64,000 nucleotides of DNA from Chroococcidiopsis thermalis PCC 7203. GTDB taxonomy: Bacteria > Cyanobacteriota > Cyanobacteriia > Cyanobacteriales > Chroococcidiopsidaceae. Position 1 is the first letter of the stretch. Each line of letters begins with the position of its first letter. The stretch is taken from the NCBI RefSeq assembly GCF_000317125.1, contig NC_019695.1, forward strand, positions 124,001 through 188,000, in the 5' to 3' direction. Shown here piece after piece: positions 1-10,122 of the stretch. The translations under genes and the position numbers were made by a program. The notes beneath the pieces are model-generated. The model worked only from the letters and a program-made list of their open reading frames with translations, made no database searches and was not told the DNA's origin.

Positions 1-895
1 GCGAAAACTATCCAACCAAGTCGGGCAGATTGCTAAAGCGACAGCTTCTGGTGAAAGGGTGGTGGAGTTATTGGAATACGAACCCAACGTGCGCGACTTA
101 CCAGGGGCAGAAAAAGCACATCCTTTCTTTGGGGCAATCCGGTTTGAGAATGTCTCTTTTGGCTACAGTACAGGTAAGGAAATATTAAAAAATATTAGCT
201 TTGCCGTTCAGCCAGGGCAACAAGTAGCTGTGGTGGGTCCTTCTGGAAGTGGTAAATCGACTCTTCTGAGTTTAATTCTCCGTTTGTATGACCCCGATTC
301 CGGTCGGATTTTAATTGACAGTCAAGATTTACGCGAATACACCCTAGATTCGCTGCGGCAGCAAATTAGCGTAGTTTTGCAAGATAGCGTTTTGTTTGCA
401 GTTAGCGTACAAGAAAATATTGCCTACGGGAAACTAGGATCTTCTCGCAAAGAAGTAGAACAAGCCGCCCGTCTTGCCAATGCTCATGAATTTATCATGC
501 AACTGCCCCAGGGCTACGAAACAGTTTTGGGCGAACGGGGTGGGACGCTATCAGGCGGACAACGACAAAGAATTGCGATCGCCCGTGCGGCGATCCGTCA
601 AGCACCAATTGTGATTCTAGACGAACCAACTACAGGTTTAGACAGTGCCAGCGAACAAATCGTCAACGCAGCCTTAGAAAAACTCACGGAGGGGCAGACG
701 ACATTTACAATCTCCCACAATCTCAGGGCAGTGCAACACGCAGATATCATTCTCTACGTTGAAGGGGGCAGCATTTTAGAACAGGGGACGCATAGCGAAC
801 TCATGCGTCTGGGCGGACATTATGCCACCTTGTACCAGATGCAAAGCATTATTGACAGCGAGCAAACAGGAGATACTTATGCGATCGAAGCATGA
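1..895 (+). CDS. ABC exporter, C-terminal ATPase part (5' end outside window)
   Basis: The reading frame is open from base 2, so the gene starts before the window. The visible part begins with the end of a transmembrane domain/NBD linker (KLSNQVGQIAKATASGERV) typical of MsbA/Atm1-type half exporters. A complete nucleotide-binding domain follows: Walker A GPSGSGKST, signature LSGGQRQR, Walker B IVILDEP and the switch His in TISHNL. The protein would sit in the inner membrane and export a lipid, glycan or peptide; the substrate cannot be read from this part. It overlaps the next gene by 17 bases, which suggests co-transcription with the histidine phosphatase and the glycosyltransferases downstream. 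A role in polysaccharide or glycolipid export is inferred from context only. Confidence 0.9.
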   Translation, partial: RKLSNQVGQIAKATASGERVVELLEYEPNVRDLPGAEKAHPFFGAIRFENVSFGYSTGKEILKNISFAVQPGQQVAVVGPSGSGKSTLLSLILRLYDPDSGRILIDSQDLREYTLDSLRQQISVVLQDSVLFAVSVQENIAYGKLGSSRKEVEQAARLANAHEFIMQLPQGYETVLGERGGTLSGGQRQRIAIARAAIRQAPIVILDEPTTGLDSASEQIVNAALEKLTEGQTTFTISHNLRAVQHADIILYVEGGSILEQGTHSELMRLGGHYATLYQMQSIIDSEQTGDTYAIEA

Positions 896-2276
896 GGAAG
901 ATCGAGCAACCCGCGTTATCTTAGTACGCCACGGGCAGAGTACTTACAATGCTCTCGGTCTCTATCAAGGTAGCAGCGACGAGTCAGTATTAACTGAAGT
1001 AGGGCGCAGCGACGCGCGTTTAACTGGCGATTTTCTCAAAGGAGTGGTATTTGATGCCATCTACTCCAGTTCCTTAAAACGGGCGCAAGAAACTGCCCGA
1101 GAAATTATAAAAGTCACCTCCCCCCATACCCAATTAAGGGTAACGAACAAGTTACGCGAAACCGATCTTCCGGCGTGGCAAGGATTAGCTTTTCAATACG
1201 TGCGCGAAAACTTCGCCCAGGAATATCGCCTTTGGAAACAACACCCCCATGAGTTTTGGATGGAATTCTCTGGAAGTGTGGAGAGACAAGGGGGACAAGG
1301 GAGACAAGGGAGACAAGGGGGACAAGGGGGAACTCGGGGACCCCACGACCGAAGGGAGTGGGGATTAGGGGGCGAAGGGGGACAAGGGAGCAGTGTAGCG
1401 CCAGCATTGACTGTCAACTGTCAACTGTCTTCACGCAGTGTAGCCTCAGCGTTGACTGTCAACCAACAACCAACAACTAACAGCCAACAACTTGACAAAT
1501 TCTTTCCCGCCCTAGATTTATATCAAAGGGTACGAGAGTTTTGGCAAGAAATATTACCGCGCCATAGGGGACAAACTGTTTTACTAGTGACTCATGGCGG
1601 AACCAACCGCGCTTTAATAAGTACAGCTTTAGGAATTACACCCGATCGCTATCATTGCATTCAGCAGTCTAATTGCGGTATCAGCGTTCTCAATTTTCCT
1701 GACGGTTCTCTGGAGTCAGGGCAATTGGAAGCAATGAATTTAAATACTCATGTAGGAGAACACTTACCCAAGCCTCAAGAAGGGGGTAAAGGTTTACGGC
1801 TGTTGCTCGTACCTTCTGGGACAAATGCAGCACAAACTCAAAACATAGCTAGGTTTCTCAAACAAGTGCGAATTGACTTTAGCCTCAATAGCATACTTGA
1901 CTCCTACCACATTACGGTGCAACAAATTCTGCAACACCATCCAGAAACAGTACAGTTTGAGGTATTGCGAGAAGATATTCCCGAAGCTTGGCAAGCAGTC
2001 ATTGGTAGAAGAAGTATCGCTAATTCCCAGCAGTTGATGACTGGTTTAGTTATGGCAAGCGAAGAAACGATCGCTCGTTTAATTGGTCATGTTTTTAATA
2101 TGAATTCGGATGTTTCGGAACGAATATCAGTCAAAAAAGGAATGGTAAGTTGTCTGCAATATCCGGGCGATCGCCATCCACCAATTTTACAAGCAATGAA
2201 TATTCTAACTACTCAAAACGGCTCGAGCCATAAATCAGATGTAGGGTGGGCAATACCCACACAGATATTTTCTTAG
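879..2276 (+). CDS. histidine phosphatase family protein (phosphoglycerate mutase-like), two-domain
   Basis: The start at 879 is chosen because an AGGAG box precedes the ATG and the catalytic motif follows at once: LVRHGQ with R17-H18-G19. The second catalytic His is H239 in LLVTHGGTNRA. Acid/base residues lie in the intervening part (SSLKRAQETA, LRETDLPAWQG). The C-terminal 180 or so residues form an extra domain, as in cyanobacterial two-domain relatives of PGM/phosphoserine phosphatases. The likely reaction is phosphomonoester hydrolysis, substrate unknown. Residues about 135-206 are a low-complexity insert (GGQGRQGRQGG, then NQQPTTNSQQ) encoded by intergenic-type repeat DNA, placed between EFW and FFPALDLYQRV. 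The frame is kept, so the protein may still fold with a loop; loss of activity is possible. Confidence 0.85.
   Translation: MRSKHEEDRATRVILVRHGQSTYNALGLYQGSSDESVLTEVGRSDARLTGDFLKGVVFDAIYSSSLKRAQETAREIIKVTSPHTQLRVTNKLRETDLPAWQGLAFQYVRENFAQEYRLWKQHPHEFWMEFSGSVERQGGQGRQGRQGGQGGTRGPHDRREWGLGGEGGQGSSVAPALTVNCQLSSRSVASALTVNQQPTTNSQQLDKFFPALDLYQRVREFWQEILPRHRGQTVLLVTHGGTNRALISTALGITPDRYHCIQQSNCGISVLNFPDGSLESGQLEAMNLNTHVGEHLPKPQEGGKGLRLLLVPSGTNAAQTQNIARFLKQVRIDFSLNSILDSYHITVQQILQHHPETVQFEVLREDIPEAWQAVIGRRSIANSQQLMTGLVMASEETIARLIGHVFNMNSDVSERISVKKGMVSCLQYPGDRHPPILQAMNILTTQNGSSHKSDVGWAIPTQIFS
1280..1495 (+). repeat. composite repeat element inserted in frame in a coding region
   Basis: The stretch holds 9-bp units GGGACAAGG/GAGACAAGG, then a hairpin-forming core (CCCCACGACCGAAGGGAGTG) with the sequence that follows it, then heptamers of type CTGTCAA and AACCAAC. 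Bases about 1318-1387 match the reverse complement of 10401-10471 nearly base for base apart from a few positions left of the core. That shows this is a dispersed family and not only local slippage. Confidence 0.85.
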
Positions 2277-2297
2277 TCGGGTTAAAATGCCTGATTC

Positions 2298-2331
2298 ACA
2301 AATGACCAATGACCAATGACTAATGACCGAT
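2298..2331. repeat. CAATGAC heptamer STRR
   Basis: Tandem heptamers AATGACC run up to the start region of the glycosyltransferase at 2341. The same heptamer occurs at about 28918-28947, 41718-41742 and 52158-52181. Confidence 0.8.
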
Positions 2332-2340
2332 AACACAACT

Positions 2341-3633
2341 ATGAAAATCGCATTCATTGTTTGGCGCTTTCCAATTTTATCAGAAGCCTTTATTTTAAAT
2401 CAAATTACTGGCTTAATCGATCGCGGTCATGATGTCCGCATTCATCCAATTAATGGATTGCCTAAAAACTATACGGGTAAGATACATCCTGTGGTTGAAG
2501 AATACCAGTTAATGAAGCGTACTTATTTTCCGCCAACAGTGCCAGAGAAGTTTTTTCCTCGTTTGATTAAAGGGTTAGGTTTATTTCTGAAGAATCTGAA
2601 TCGAGGTTCTTGGAAAACATTACAATTTTTTCAGCCTGGTAAATATGATGCAGAAGTCGCAACGTTAAAATCTTTTTACAGAACTGTCGCGTTACTTCAA
2701 GATGGATCGTATGACATTATTCATTGTCAATTCGGTACGCTAGCGCCAATTGCTCTTGCTTATCGCGACGCTAATATTATTCAAGGTAAGTTAATTACCA
2801 CATTTCGCGGCATTGATATTAGTAAATACGTTCAAGAAAACGGTGTTGATGTCTACAATAGGCTCTTTAGAGAAGGTGAGTTTTTCTTGGCAAATTGCGA
2901 ATTCTTTCGCGATCGCGCGATCGGTTTAGGCTGCGATCCAACGAGAATTATCGTTCATGGTTCGGGATTGGATTGTAGTAAATTTACTTTTAAGCCGCGT
3001 TATTTTCCCACTAACGGAAAAATTAAAATTGTCACAACAGGACGCTTGGTTGAAAAGAAAGGAATAGAATATGGTATTCGTGCCATTGCTAAGTTAGTCA
3101 AAACCTACTCGAATCTTGAATACAATATTATTGGTGACGGTGACCTAAAAGCCTACTTCGAGCAATTAATTAGCGAATTAAATGTCAGTCATGTCGTTAA
3201 ATTACTAGGTTGGAAGCAGCAAAAAGAAATTATCGAAATTCTCAATGATTGCCATATTTTTATGGCTCCTAGTGTCACGGCATCTGACGGCAATCAGGAT
3301 GCACCAGTCAATACATTAAAAGAAGCAATGGCAATGGGTTTGCCTGTTATTAGTACTAGACATGGTGGCATTCCCGAATTAGTTCAAAATGGCATATCTG
3401 GATTCTTGGTTCCAGAGCGCGATGCTGACGCGATCGCCACAAAACTCGAATTTCTGATCGAACATCCTGAAGTTTGGCAAAGTATGGGGAAAGCTGGTCG
3501 AGAGCAGGTAGAAGCGAAATACGATATGAACAAATTGAACGATGAGTTAGTAGCAATTTACAAGCAAATGTTAGATGAAAAATCAAATCGAAAAAAATCA
3601 ATTCAGAATCTTCAAAAACTAATGCAGGTTTAG
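2341..3633 (+). CDS. GT4-family glycosyltransferase (paralogue 1)
   Basis: This 430-residue protein has the GT-B fold layout of family 4 glycosyltransferases. An N-terminal acceptor domain begins MKIAFIVWRFPILSEAFI; a donor domain contains TTGRLVEKKGIEYGI, a GDGDLK turn, and the E-x7-E region NTLKEAMAMGLPVISTRHGG. It resembles colanic-acid WcaL-type and other exopolysaccharide glycosyltransferases and should add a sugar from a nucleotide-sugar donor to a lipid-linked or polysaccharide acceptor in the cytoplasm. The ATG at 2341 is preferred over an in-frame ATG 18 bases upstream because that one lies in heptamer repeat DNA and both paralogues begin MKIAF. It is followed after 34 bases by a closely related gene. 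Confidence 0.9.
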   Translation: MKIAFIVWRFPILSEAFILNQITGLIDRGHDVRIHPINGLPKNYTGKIHPVVEEYQLMKRTYFPPTVPEKFFPRLIKGLGLFLKNLNRGSWKTLQFFQPGKYDAEVATLKSFYRTVALLQDGSYDIIHCQFGTLAPIALAYRDANIIQGKLITTFRGIDISKYVQENGVDVYNRLFREGEFFLANCEFFRDRAIGLGCDPTRIIVHGSGLDCSKFTFKPRYFPTNGKIKIVTTGRLVEKKGIEYGIRAIAKLVKTYSNLEYNIIGDGDLKAYFEQLISELNVSHVVKLLGWKQQKEIIEILNDCHIFMAPSVTASDGNQDAPVNTLKEAMAMGLPVISTRHGGIPELVQNGISGFLVPERDADAIATKLEFLIEHPEVWQSMGKAGREQVEAKYDMNKLNDELVAIYKQMLDEKSNRKKSIQNLQKLMQV

Positions 3634-3667
3634 AGCAAGATTTTTACAAAAGAAAATTTTACTAAAT

Positions 3668-4960
3668 ATGAAAATCGCATTTTTTGTCGCTCGGTTTCCT
3701 GTTCTATCAGAGCCATTTATTCTAAATCAAATTGTTGGCGCAATCCAGCGCGGTCATGAAGTTGATATTTATTCCTTAGATGGCGCTCCCAAAGATCTAT
3801 CTAAAGTGCATCCTTTAGTCGAACAATATCAACTATTAGAACGAACTTTTTACGCACCCACTCGACCGGATAACGAGTTATGGCGTTGGTTGAAAGGGTT
3901 GAGTTTACTAGCAATTAATTGCTACAAAAACCCTTTGGTGTGTTTACAATTATTGAATACTTCTCGATATTTGAGTCAAGCAAAATCGCTGAAGCTACTT
4001 TATCGCGCTATCCCATTTCTTAATAAGAAATCCTACGATATCATTCACTGTCAATTTAGTACTTTGGGTGTATTTGGCGTGTGGTTTCGTCAACTCGGAT
4101 TAATTGAAGGGAAATTAATCTCTACATTTCGAGGTGCAGATATTAGTAAATTCTTACCCAAGTGGGGCGATCGCGTTTATCAAGAAGTCTTTCAAGAAAC
4201 AGATTTCTTCTTGGCTAACTGTGAATTTTTTAAAAATAAGGCAGTTGCTTTAGGATGCGATTCAGACAAAATTCACGTCCACGGTTCGGGAATTGATTGT
4301 AGTAAGTTTGCTTACAAACCTCGATTTTTTCCTACTGATGGCAAAGTGAAAATTGCGACGACTGGACGTTTGGTAGAAAAGAAAGGAATTGAGTATGCGA
4401 TCGCCGCAGTTGCTAAAGTCGCTCAAACTTATCCAAATATCGAATACTACATCATTGGTGATGGAGAACTAAAAGCAGAATTAGAGCAACTAATTACTGG
4501 ATTGAATGCCGAGCGTGCTATCAAATTATTAGGCTGGAAGCAACAAAAAGAAATTGTAGAAATTCTCGATACTTGTCATATTTTTTTAGCTCCTAGCGTG
4601 ACCGGAGCTGATGGTAATCAAGATGCACCAGTCAATACATTAAAAGAAGCAATGGCAATGGGTTTGCCTGTTATTAGTACTAGACATGGTGGCATTCCAG
4701 AATTAGTGGAAGATGGCGTATCTGGGTTTTTAGTTCCAGAACGAGATGTTGAGGCGATCGCCACAAAACTTGAATTTCTGATCGAACATTCTGAAGTTTG
4801 GCAAAGTCTGGGGAAAACTGGTCGAGCGCAGGTAGAAGCAAAATATGATATGGACAAGCTAAACGATGAATTAATTGAAATTTATCAACAAGTATTAGAT
4901 TCAAAAATACCCCAACACTCTTTGACAGAAAGAAGTTTATTATTAACAGCAAATCATTAA
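3668..4960 (+). CDS. GT4-family glycosyltransferase (paralogue 2)
   Basis: A tandem paralogue of the gene before it, of identical length (430 aa) and collinear throughout: MKIAFFVARFPVLSEPFI at the N-terminus, TTGRLVEKKGIEYAI and NTLKEAMAMGLPVISTRHGG in the donor domain. The two genes are identical at nucleotide level over about 77 bases (3298-3374 and 4622-4698) although the flanks differ, which suggests recent exchange. The product is probably a second transferase for the same surface polysaccharide, or one with a different acceptor. A third paralogue starts at 63631. Confidence 0.9.
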   Translation: MKIAFFVARFPVLSEPFILNQIVGAIQRGHEVDIYSLDGAPKDLSKVHPLVEQYQLLERTFYAPTRPDNELWRWLKGLSLLAINCYKNPLVCLQLLNTSRYLSQAKSLKLLYRAIPFLNKKSYDIIHCQFSTLGVFGVWFRQLGLIEGKLISTFRGADISKFLPKWGDRVYQEVFQETDFFLANCEFFKNKAVALGCDSDKIHVHGSGIDCSKFAYKPRFFPTDGKVKIATTGRLVEKKGIEYAIAAVAKVAQTYPNIEYYIIGDGELKAELEQLITGLNAERAIKLLGWKQQKEIVEILDTCHIFLAPSVTGADGNQDAPVNTLKEAMAMGLPVISTRHGGIPELVEDGVSGFLVPERDVEAIATKLEFLIEHSEVWQSLGKTGRAQVEAKYDMDKLNDELIEIYQQVLDSKIPQHSLTERSLLLTANH

Positions 4961-4979
4961 TACGGAGGAATCGATCGTA

Positions 4980-6014
4980 ATGAAACCTATAGTGACAATC
5001 GTTGTTGTACCTCGCGAGCGCTTTAGCTGCACTCAAGCATCTTTAGAAAGCATTTACGCACACACAGATTTCCCCTTCAAGTTAATTTATGTTGATGGAA
5101 ATTCTCCAGTCAAAGTACGACGATATCTAGAAGCTCAAGCTCAAGAAAAACGTTTTGACATTATTCGCACGAATTACTATCTTTCTCCCAATCACGCACG
5201 TAATATTGGTTTGAGTCGTGTCGATACTAAGTATTTGGTTTTTGTTGATAACGATGTCATAGTTTCTCCAGGCTGGTTAACAGCTTTAGTTAATTGCGCT
5301 GAGGAAACAGAAGCAACTGTAGTTGGTCCTTTAATGTGCGAAAAACAACCTATCCACCAAAGGGTTCACTTTGCGGGTGGAGAAAGTCGTGTTGTTACTG
5401 ACGTGAAAGGTAGACGACATCTACGCGAAAAAATGTACAAACAAGGACATAACGCGGTAGAATTGCGTCCTCAATTGAAACGAACTCAAACCGAATTAGC
5501 AGAATTTCATTGCACCTTAGTCCGCAGAGAAATATTCGATCGCATTGGCTATCTTGACGAAGCTATGCTCAACACCAAAGAACACCTCGACTTTTGTATG
5601 ACCGTGGCGCAAGTGGGAGGTACAGTCTATTTTGAGCCAGATAGTTTAGTCACATACGTACCGGGTCCACCTTTAGAATGGACGGATTTACACTTTTATA
5701 TGCTGCGTTGGAGCGACGCTTGGACTTTAGGCAGCTTACAACGCCTACGCGAGAAGTGGAATTTATCGGAAGACGGTTATTTTCAAACCAAGTATAAAAA
5801 ATTGGGAGTCAGACGCATTGCCACAATTATTAAACCCTTCGTGCGTCAAGTAAGTCTTGGATTTGAGAATAAGCCGTTGAAGCGAACTATGAAAAAAATC
5901 GACCGAAAATTCAATCGCTATCTGAGCGATCGCTATGCCAAAATGTTGCCACAACGCAAACTGGAGCTACCACCAATTCAGAAAGTAACAACGCCAGAGT
6001 TGGCTAAAGCGTGA
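4980..6014 (+). CDS. GT2-family glycosyltransferase
   Basis: This 344-residue protein has a GT-A fold. It begins KPIVTIVVVPRERFSCT, has the nucleotide-binding YVDGNSP segment and the metal/donor motif FVDNDVIVSPGW, and a later FHCTLVRREIFDRIGYLDEA segment as in rhamnosyl- and galactosyl-type GT2 enzymes. A GGAGG box lies 11 bases before the ATG. It is third in a run of three glycosyltransferase genes with short spacers, so it probably acts in the same polysaccharide or glycolipid pathway. The sugar specificity cannot be told from the sequence. Confidence 0.88.
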   Translation: MKPIVTIVVVPRERFSCTQASLESIYAHTDFPFKLIYVDGNSPVKVRRYLEAQAQEKRFDIIRTNYYLSPNHARNIGLSRVDTKYLVFVDNDVIVSPGWLTALVNCAEETEATVVGPLMCEKQPIHQRVHFAGGESRVVTDVKGRRHLREKMYKQGHNAVELRPQLKRTQTELAEFHCTLVRREIFDRIGYLDEAMLNTKEHLDFCMTVAQVGGTVYFEPDSLVTYVPGPPLEWTDLHFYMLRWSDAWTLGSLQRLREKWNLSEDGYFQTKYKKLGVRRIATIIKPFVRQVSLGFENKPLKRTMKKIDRKFNRYLSDRYAKMLPQRKLELPPIQKVTTPELAKA

Positions 6015-6017
6015 ATA

Positions 6018-6084
6018 AAATTGGGTAATTGGTAATGGGTAATGGGTAGTTGGTTCTCCCCTGCTCCCTGTTCCCTGCTCCCTA
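6018..6084. repeat. STRR cluster (TGGGTAA and CTGCTCC heptamers)
   Basis: Heptamer-type repeats (GGTAATGGGTAATGGGTAG, then CTGCTCCCTGTTCCCTGCTC) fill the spacer between the convergent GT2 and DUF938 genes. No protein-coding signal is seen. Confidence 0.75.
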
Positions 6085-6092
6085 ACACTAAC

Positions 6093-6749
6093 TCACGCCT
6101 GAAAAATTACTGAAAGATTATTAGCTGGCATGGTATAGGTTCTAAGTAGGGAAAGATTTTCGCTGCGTGCGACTGCGACAACATCATCCAAATCGCGCAC
6201 GCCCCATTCTGGATTTTGCGCCTGTAAACTTTCATCAAAATTAGCATTGCTGGGCGCAGTATGCCGACCCCCCTGCTTGAAGGGTCCATACAAATACAAA
6301 ATACCCCCTGGTGGCAAAATTCGCCTTGCTCCTGCCATTAATCCCAGACAAGCCGACCAAGGGGCAATGTGAATCATGTTAATGTTGGCGATCGCCACAA
6401 TCGGATCGCGTTGAAAATCTATATCATGTAAAGATTCTGGCAGTTCGTCCCTTTCTACCACCCAAACCAGATCGCTAGCATCTAACGCCAGCGGCGGATA
6501 TAAATTATCTGTCGGACAAGATTCTCGCCATGCTGCAATGCTCTCTCGTGCTAAGGGATTTGGATCGGACGGAATCCAATTACGCGGGTGAAGGTGAGGG
6601 GCAAAATAAACTGCATGTTCTCCCGTACCGCTGGAAACCTCTAACACCGTACCTGTAGAAGGCAAAACTTGCAGCAGCACTTCCAGAATCGGCTTGCGGT
6701 TGCGTTGGGTAGCAGGAGCGTACTGTCGTCGGCTACTTGAATCGTTCAT
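6093..6749 (-). CDS. DUF938 family SAM-dependent methyltransferase
   Basis: A 218-residue protein with the features of the DUF938 family: N-terminal RRQYAPATQRNRKPILEVL, SAM motif I VLEVSSGTGEHAVYFA, then ANINMIHIAPWSACLGLMAGA and GGILYLYGPF. The family fold is a class I methyltransferase; the substrate is not established. The gene lies 69 bases downstream of the sugar kinase gene on the same strand, and may be co-transcribed with it. Confidence 0.88.
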   Translation of the reverse strand: MNDSSSRRQYAPATQRNRKPILEVLLQVLPSTGTVLEVSSGTGEHAVYFAPHLHPRNWIPSDPNPLARESIAAWRESCPTDNLYPPLALDASDLVWVVERDELPESLHDIDFQRDPIVAIANINMIHIAPWSACLGLMAGARRILPPGGILYLYGPFKQGGRHTAPSNANFDESLQAQNPEWGVRDLDDVVAVARSENLSLLRTYTMPANNLSVIFQA

Positions 6750-6818
6750 AAATTGTTCGTGCAGGTTATGGGGCGATCGCTAACATTAATTATTTCAGCA
6801 TGACTTTCAGCATGACTT

Positions 6819-8159
<1,341 letters not shown>

Positions 8160-8175
8160 TAGTTATCAGGAAGTA

Positions 8176-8277
8176 GGGGGAGAAAGGGAGCTGAGGGAGT
8201 TGAGGGAGCTGAGGGAGCTGAGGGAGCAAGACAAGTCACAAGTCACACTTAATTCCGAATTCCGAATTCCGAATTCT
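8176..8277. repeat. STRR cluster (9-mer GAGGGAGCT and AATTCCG heptamer)
   Basis: Tandem GAGGGAGCT/GAGGGAGTT units are followed by AATTCCG heptamers upstream of the kinase gene. The 9-mer occurs again, inverted, at about 10512-10570 and in degenerate form at about 18432-18465. Confidence 0.8.
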
Positions 8278-8388
8278 TCCCACACCCTATTTACTAAGAG
8301 TTGTAACAAGCTCTTCCCCTGATGAGGAAATTCATTTGAAATTATGAAACTATCTGGTAAGAATACTTTGTGACTAGGAGGCTTTTTA

Positions 8389-8484
8389 ATGAATATATCA
8401 GATACTCAAGTTTTCGTTGCCCTCGTAGTAGCGTTACTACCTGGTCTACTAGCTTTTCGGCTAGCTACCGAACTGTATAAGTAG
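8389..8484 (+). CDS. psaM: photosystem I reaction center subunit XII (PsaM)
   Basis: A 31-codon gene with a strong AGGAGG ribosome binding site (8377-8382) six bases before the ATG. The protein begins [19 protein letters not shown] and ends [10 protein letters not shown]. This is the single transmembrane helix of PsaM with its conserved N-terminal SDTQ and C-terminal ATELYK. PsaM sits near PsaB and the trimer region of photosystem I in thylakoid membranes. Weak promoter-like hexamers (TTGAAA at 8336 and TAAGAA at 8358) precede it. The identification rests on family sequence memory and is secure. Confidence 0.95.
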
Positions 8485-8943
8485 AAATTTAGGTACATTA
8501 ACTATGACATTGTGAGGCAGAGACTACTGGTTTGTTTGTTAACTGAATAAACACTCATAGTTCAACTGCTTCCAAGTTGAGTTTTGAGTCAGGGGAGCGC
8601 TCCTCGACTCAAAACTCCATCTCAAATCATTTAAATCAGTTTGAATCGAGCTTCGATTGCATAACATCTACCAACTAGCAAAACCCCGTTTCGCGATCGC
8701 CAGTCAGTTACTCTACAAAGATCGACTGTTGACATCCAAGCGTCCTCTCTACTGATTTACCGTATATTCACGAGTTTTAATTGTGCGACGACCGAAAGTA
8801 TAGCTACGTTTGCGTAAAACTACGGTTGGGAGCCAGAGCAGAGTGAGAGTAAGGTTTTGGGGATTCTTTGTATCAAAATAAACAAACAGCACAATCTACA
8901 GACTGTATAAGACTAGTTGTTTCATCGCCCCTTTTGAGCAATT
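8485..8943. other. intergenic, psaM to small membrane protein
   Basis: Apart from the inverted repeat at 8579-8617, no gene, tRNA or repeat array is visible. Confidence 0.6.
8579..8617. terminator. inverted repeat downstream of psaM, possible terminator
   Basis: Perfect 12-bp arms GAGTTTTGAGTC (8579-8590) and GACTCAAAACTC (8606-8617) enclose a second palindrome, GGAGCGCTCC. There is no T-run after it, so it may stabilise or end the psaM transcript rather than act as a classic intrinsic terminator. Confidence 0.5.
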
Positions 8944-9330
8944 ATGAACGCCATTCAACCGTCTAGACCACCTCTACAGCCACAAAAGACTCGTCGCCAG
9001 GAGCGCCGTAGAAAGACCGTACAGCGCCAGCAACGCCATCCTAATCGCACGTTAGTCTTAGAAAATACGGCAAAATTATTTGCCAACTGTGCCATTTCTG
9101 CTATAACGCTGTACGGTTTGGTACAGTTAGCACCCTATCTATGGTCGCAGCAGCAAAAATCAAATGCAATTAATACCGAAGTCAAGCAGATAGAACAGCG
9201 CGTCGGTCATTTGCGTCAAGACCTCAACCGCTACTTCGATCCCCGTCAAAGCCATTCTTTGATGAAAGAGCAAAATAATTTAATCGAACCAGGACAGCGC
9301 CAAGTCTACTTCCTCGACAAATCTAGATAG
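8944..9330 (+). CDS. conserved small membrane protein, coiled coil (function unknown)
   Basis: A 128-residue protein. The first 40 residues are very basic and Arg/Gln rich (KTRRQERRRKTVQRQQRH). One hydrophobic segment (about 46-68, containing AISAITLYGLVQLAPYLW) follows, then a short coiled-coil-like stretch (NTEVKQIEQRVGHLRQDL). This single-pass layout with a cytoplasmic basic tail and an outward coiled coil resembles FtsL/FtsB-type division proteins, but no diagnostic motif was found. Similar proteins are common in cyanobacteria as hypothetical proteins. Confidence 0.7.
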   Translation: MNAIQPSRPPLQPQKTRRQERRRKTVQRQQRHPNRTLVLENTAKLFANCAISAITLYGLVQLAPYLWSQQQKSNAINTEVKQIEQRVGHLRQDLNRYFDPRQSHSLMKEQNNLIEPGQRQVYFLDKSR

Positions 9331-9366
9331 CAATTAGCGACCGGCAATTAGCAGCTAGCATTACCA

Positions 9367-10122
9367 CTAATTGTCAATCGTTAATAATTGGTTTAACCAA
9401 GTTTCCACCTGAGTGCGTAAACGCATAGCAGGATCGGCATTGGAGCTGTTGTGCTGTGGTAGAAGCTCTAAAGCACGGCGATAATCAGATATGCAGCAGT
9501 TCCAATCACCCCACAAATGATATGTCCGACCGCGTTCGGCATAGATATGTCCTTCTAGCTGTCCTAGTAACAGTGCTAGATCGAAACTTTCAATTGCCTC
9601 TTCATAGCGTTCCAAATCGCGCAGAGTAATGCCTCGGTTGAATAACGCCCGCACGTAGCTAGGATTGAGATCTAGAGCGCGATCGTAGTCAGCCAATGCA
9701 GCGAGAAAGTTTCCACAGGCGGCGTGATAATTAGCCCGATTGTTATAAGCTTTTGCTAAATTGGGATTCAGTTCTAGTGCGCGATCGTAGTCAGCGATCG
9801 CCTGTTGAAGTTGACCAGCTTGAAAGTATACTAATCCCCGATTGTTGTAGTCAATCGCATTTCCAGGGCAGCGATAAAGCAGTTGGCTCAACAACGCGAT
9901 CGCGTCGGCATAGTTTCCCTGCTGCGATTTCTCCGCAGCACATGCACGTAAGTAGGTATCGGATAAGGCTAGTTCTGGTTGCCGTTTACCGTTTTGAGAG
10001 GCTATGGGCGACTGATTAGCCATTTTGCCGCTACTATTACGTTGATGACGGCATTTTCGATTCTTTTTTTCTGCTTCTAACGATTGGCTTCTCATGATGG
10101 TTGCTGGGCTGTTGAGCCACAA
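9367..10122 (-). CDS. TPR repeat protein
   Basis: A 251-residue protein with about four tetratricopeptide repeats between residues 60 and 235: DYNNRGLVYFQAGQLQQAIADYDRALELNPN, then similar units with AKAYNNRAN, VRALFNRGITL and IYAERGRTYH. It is probably a cytoplasmic scaffold for protein-protein contacts. The N-terminal 35 residues are basic and unstructured, so the true start may be an internal Met (residue 10 or 34). No partner is evident from context. Confidence 0.8.
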   Translation of the reverse strand: MWLNSPATIMRSQSLEAEKKNRKCRHQRNSSGKMANQSPIASQNGKRQPELALSDTYLRACAAEKSQQGNYADAIALLSQLLYRCPGNAIDYNNRGLVYFQAGQLQQAIADYDRALELNPNLAKAYNNRANYHAACGNFLAALADYDRALDLNPSYVRALFNRGITLRDLERYEEAIESFDLALLLGQLEGHIYAERGRTYHLWGDWNCCISDYRRALELLPQHNSSNADPAMRLRTQVETWLNQLLTIDN

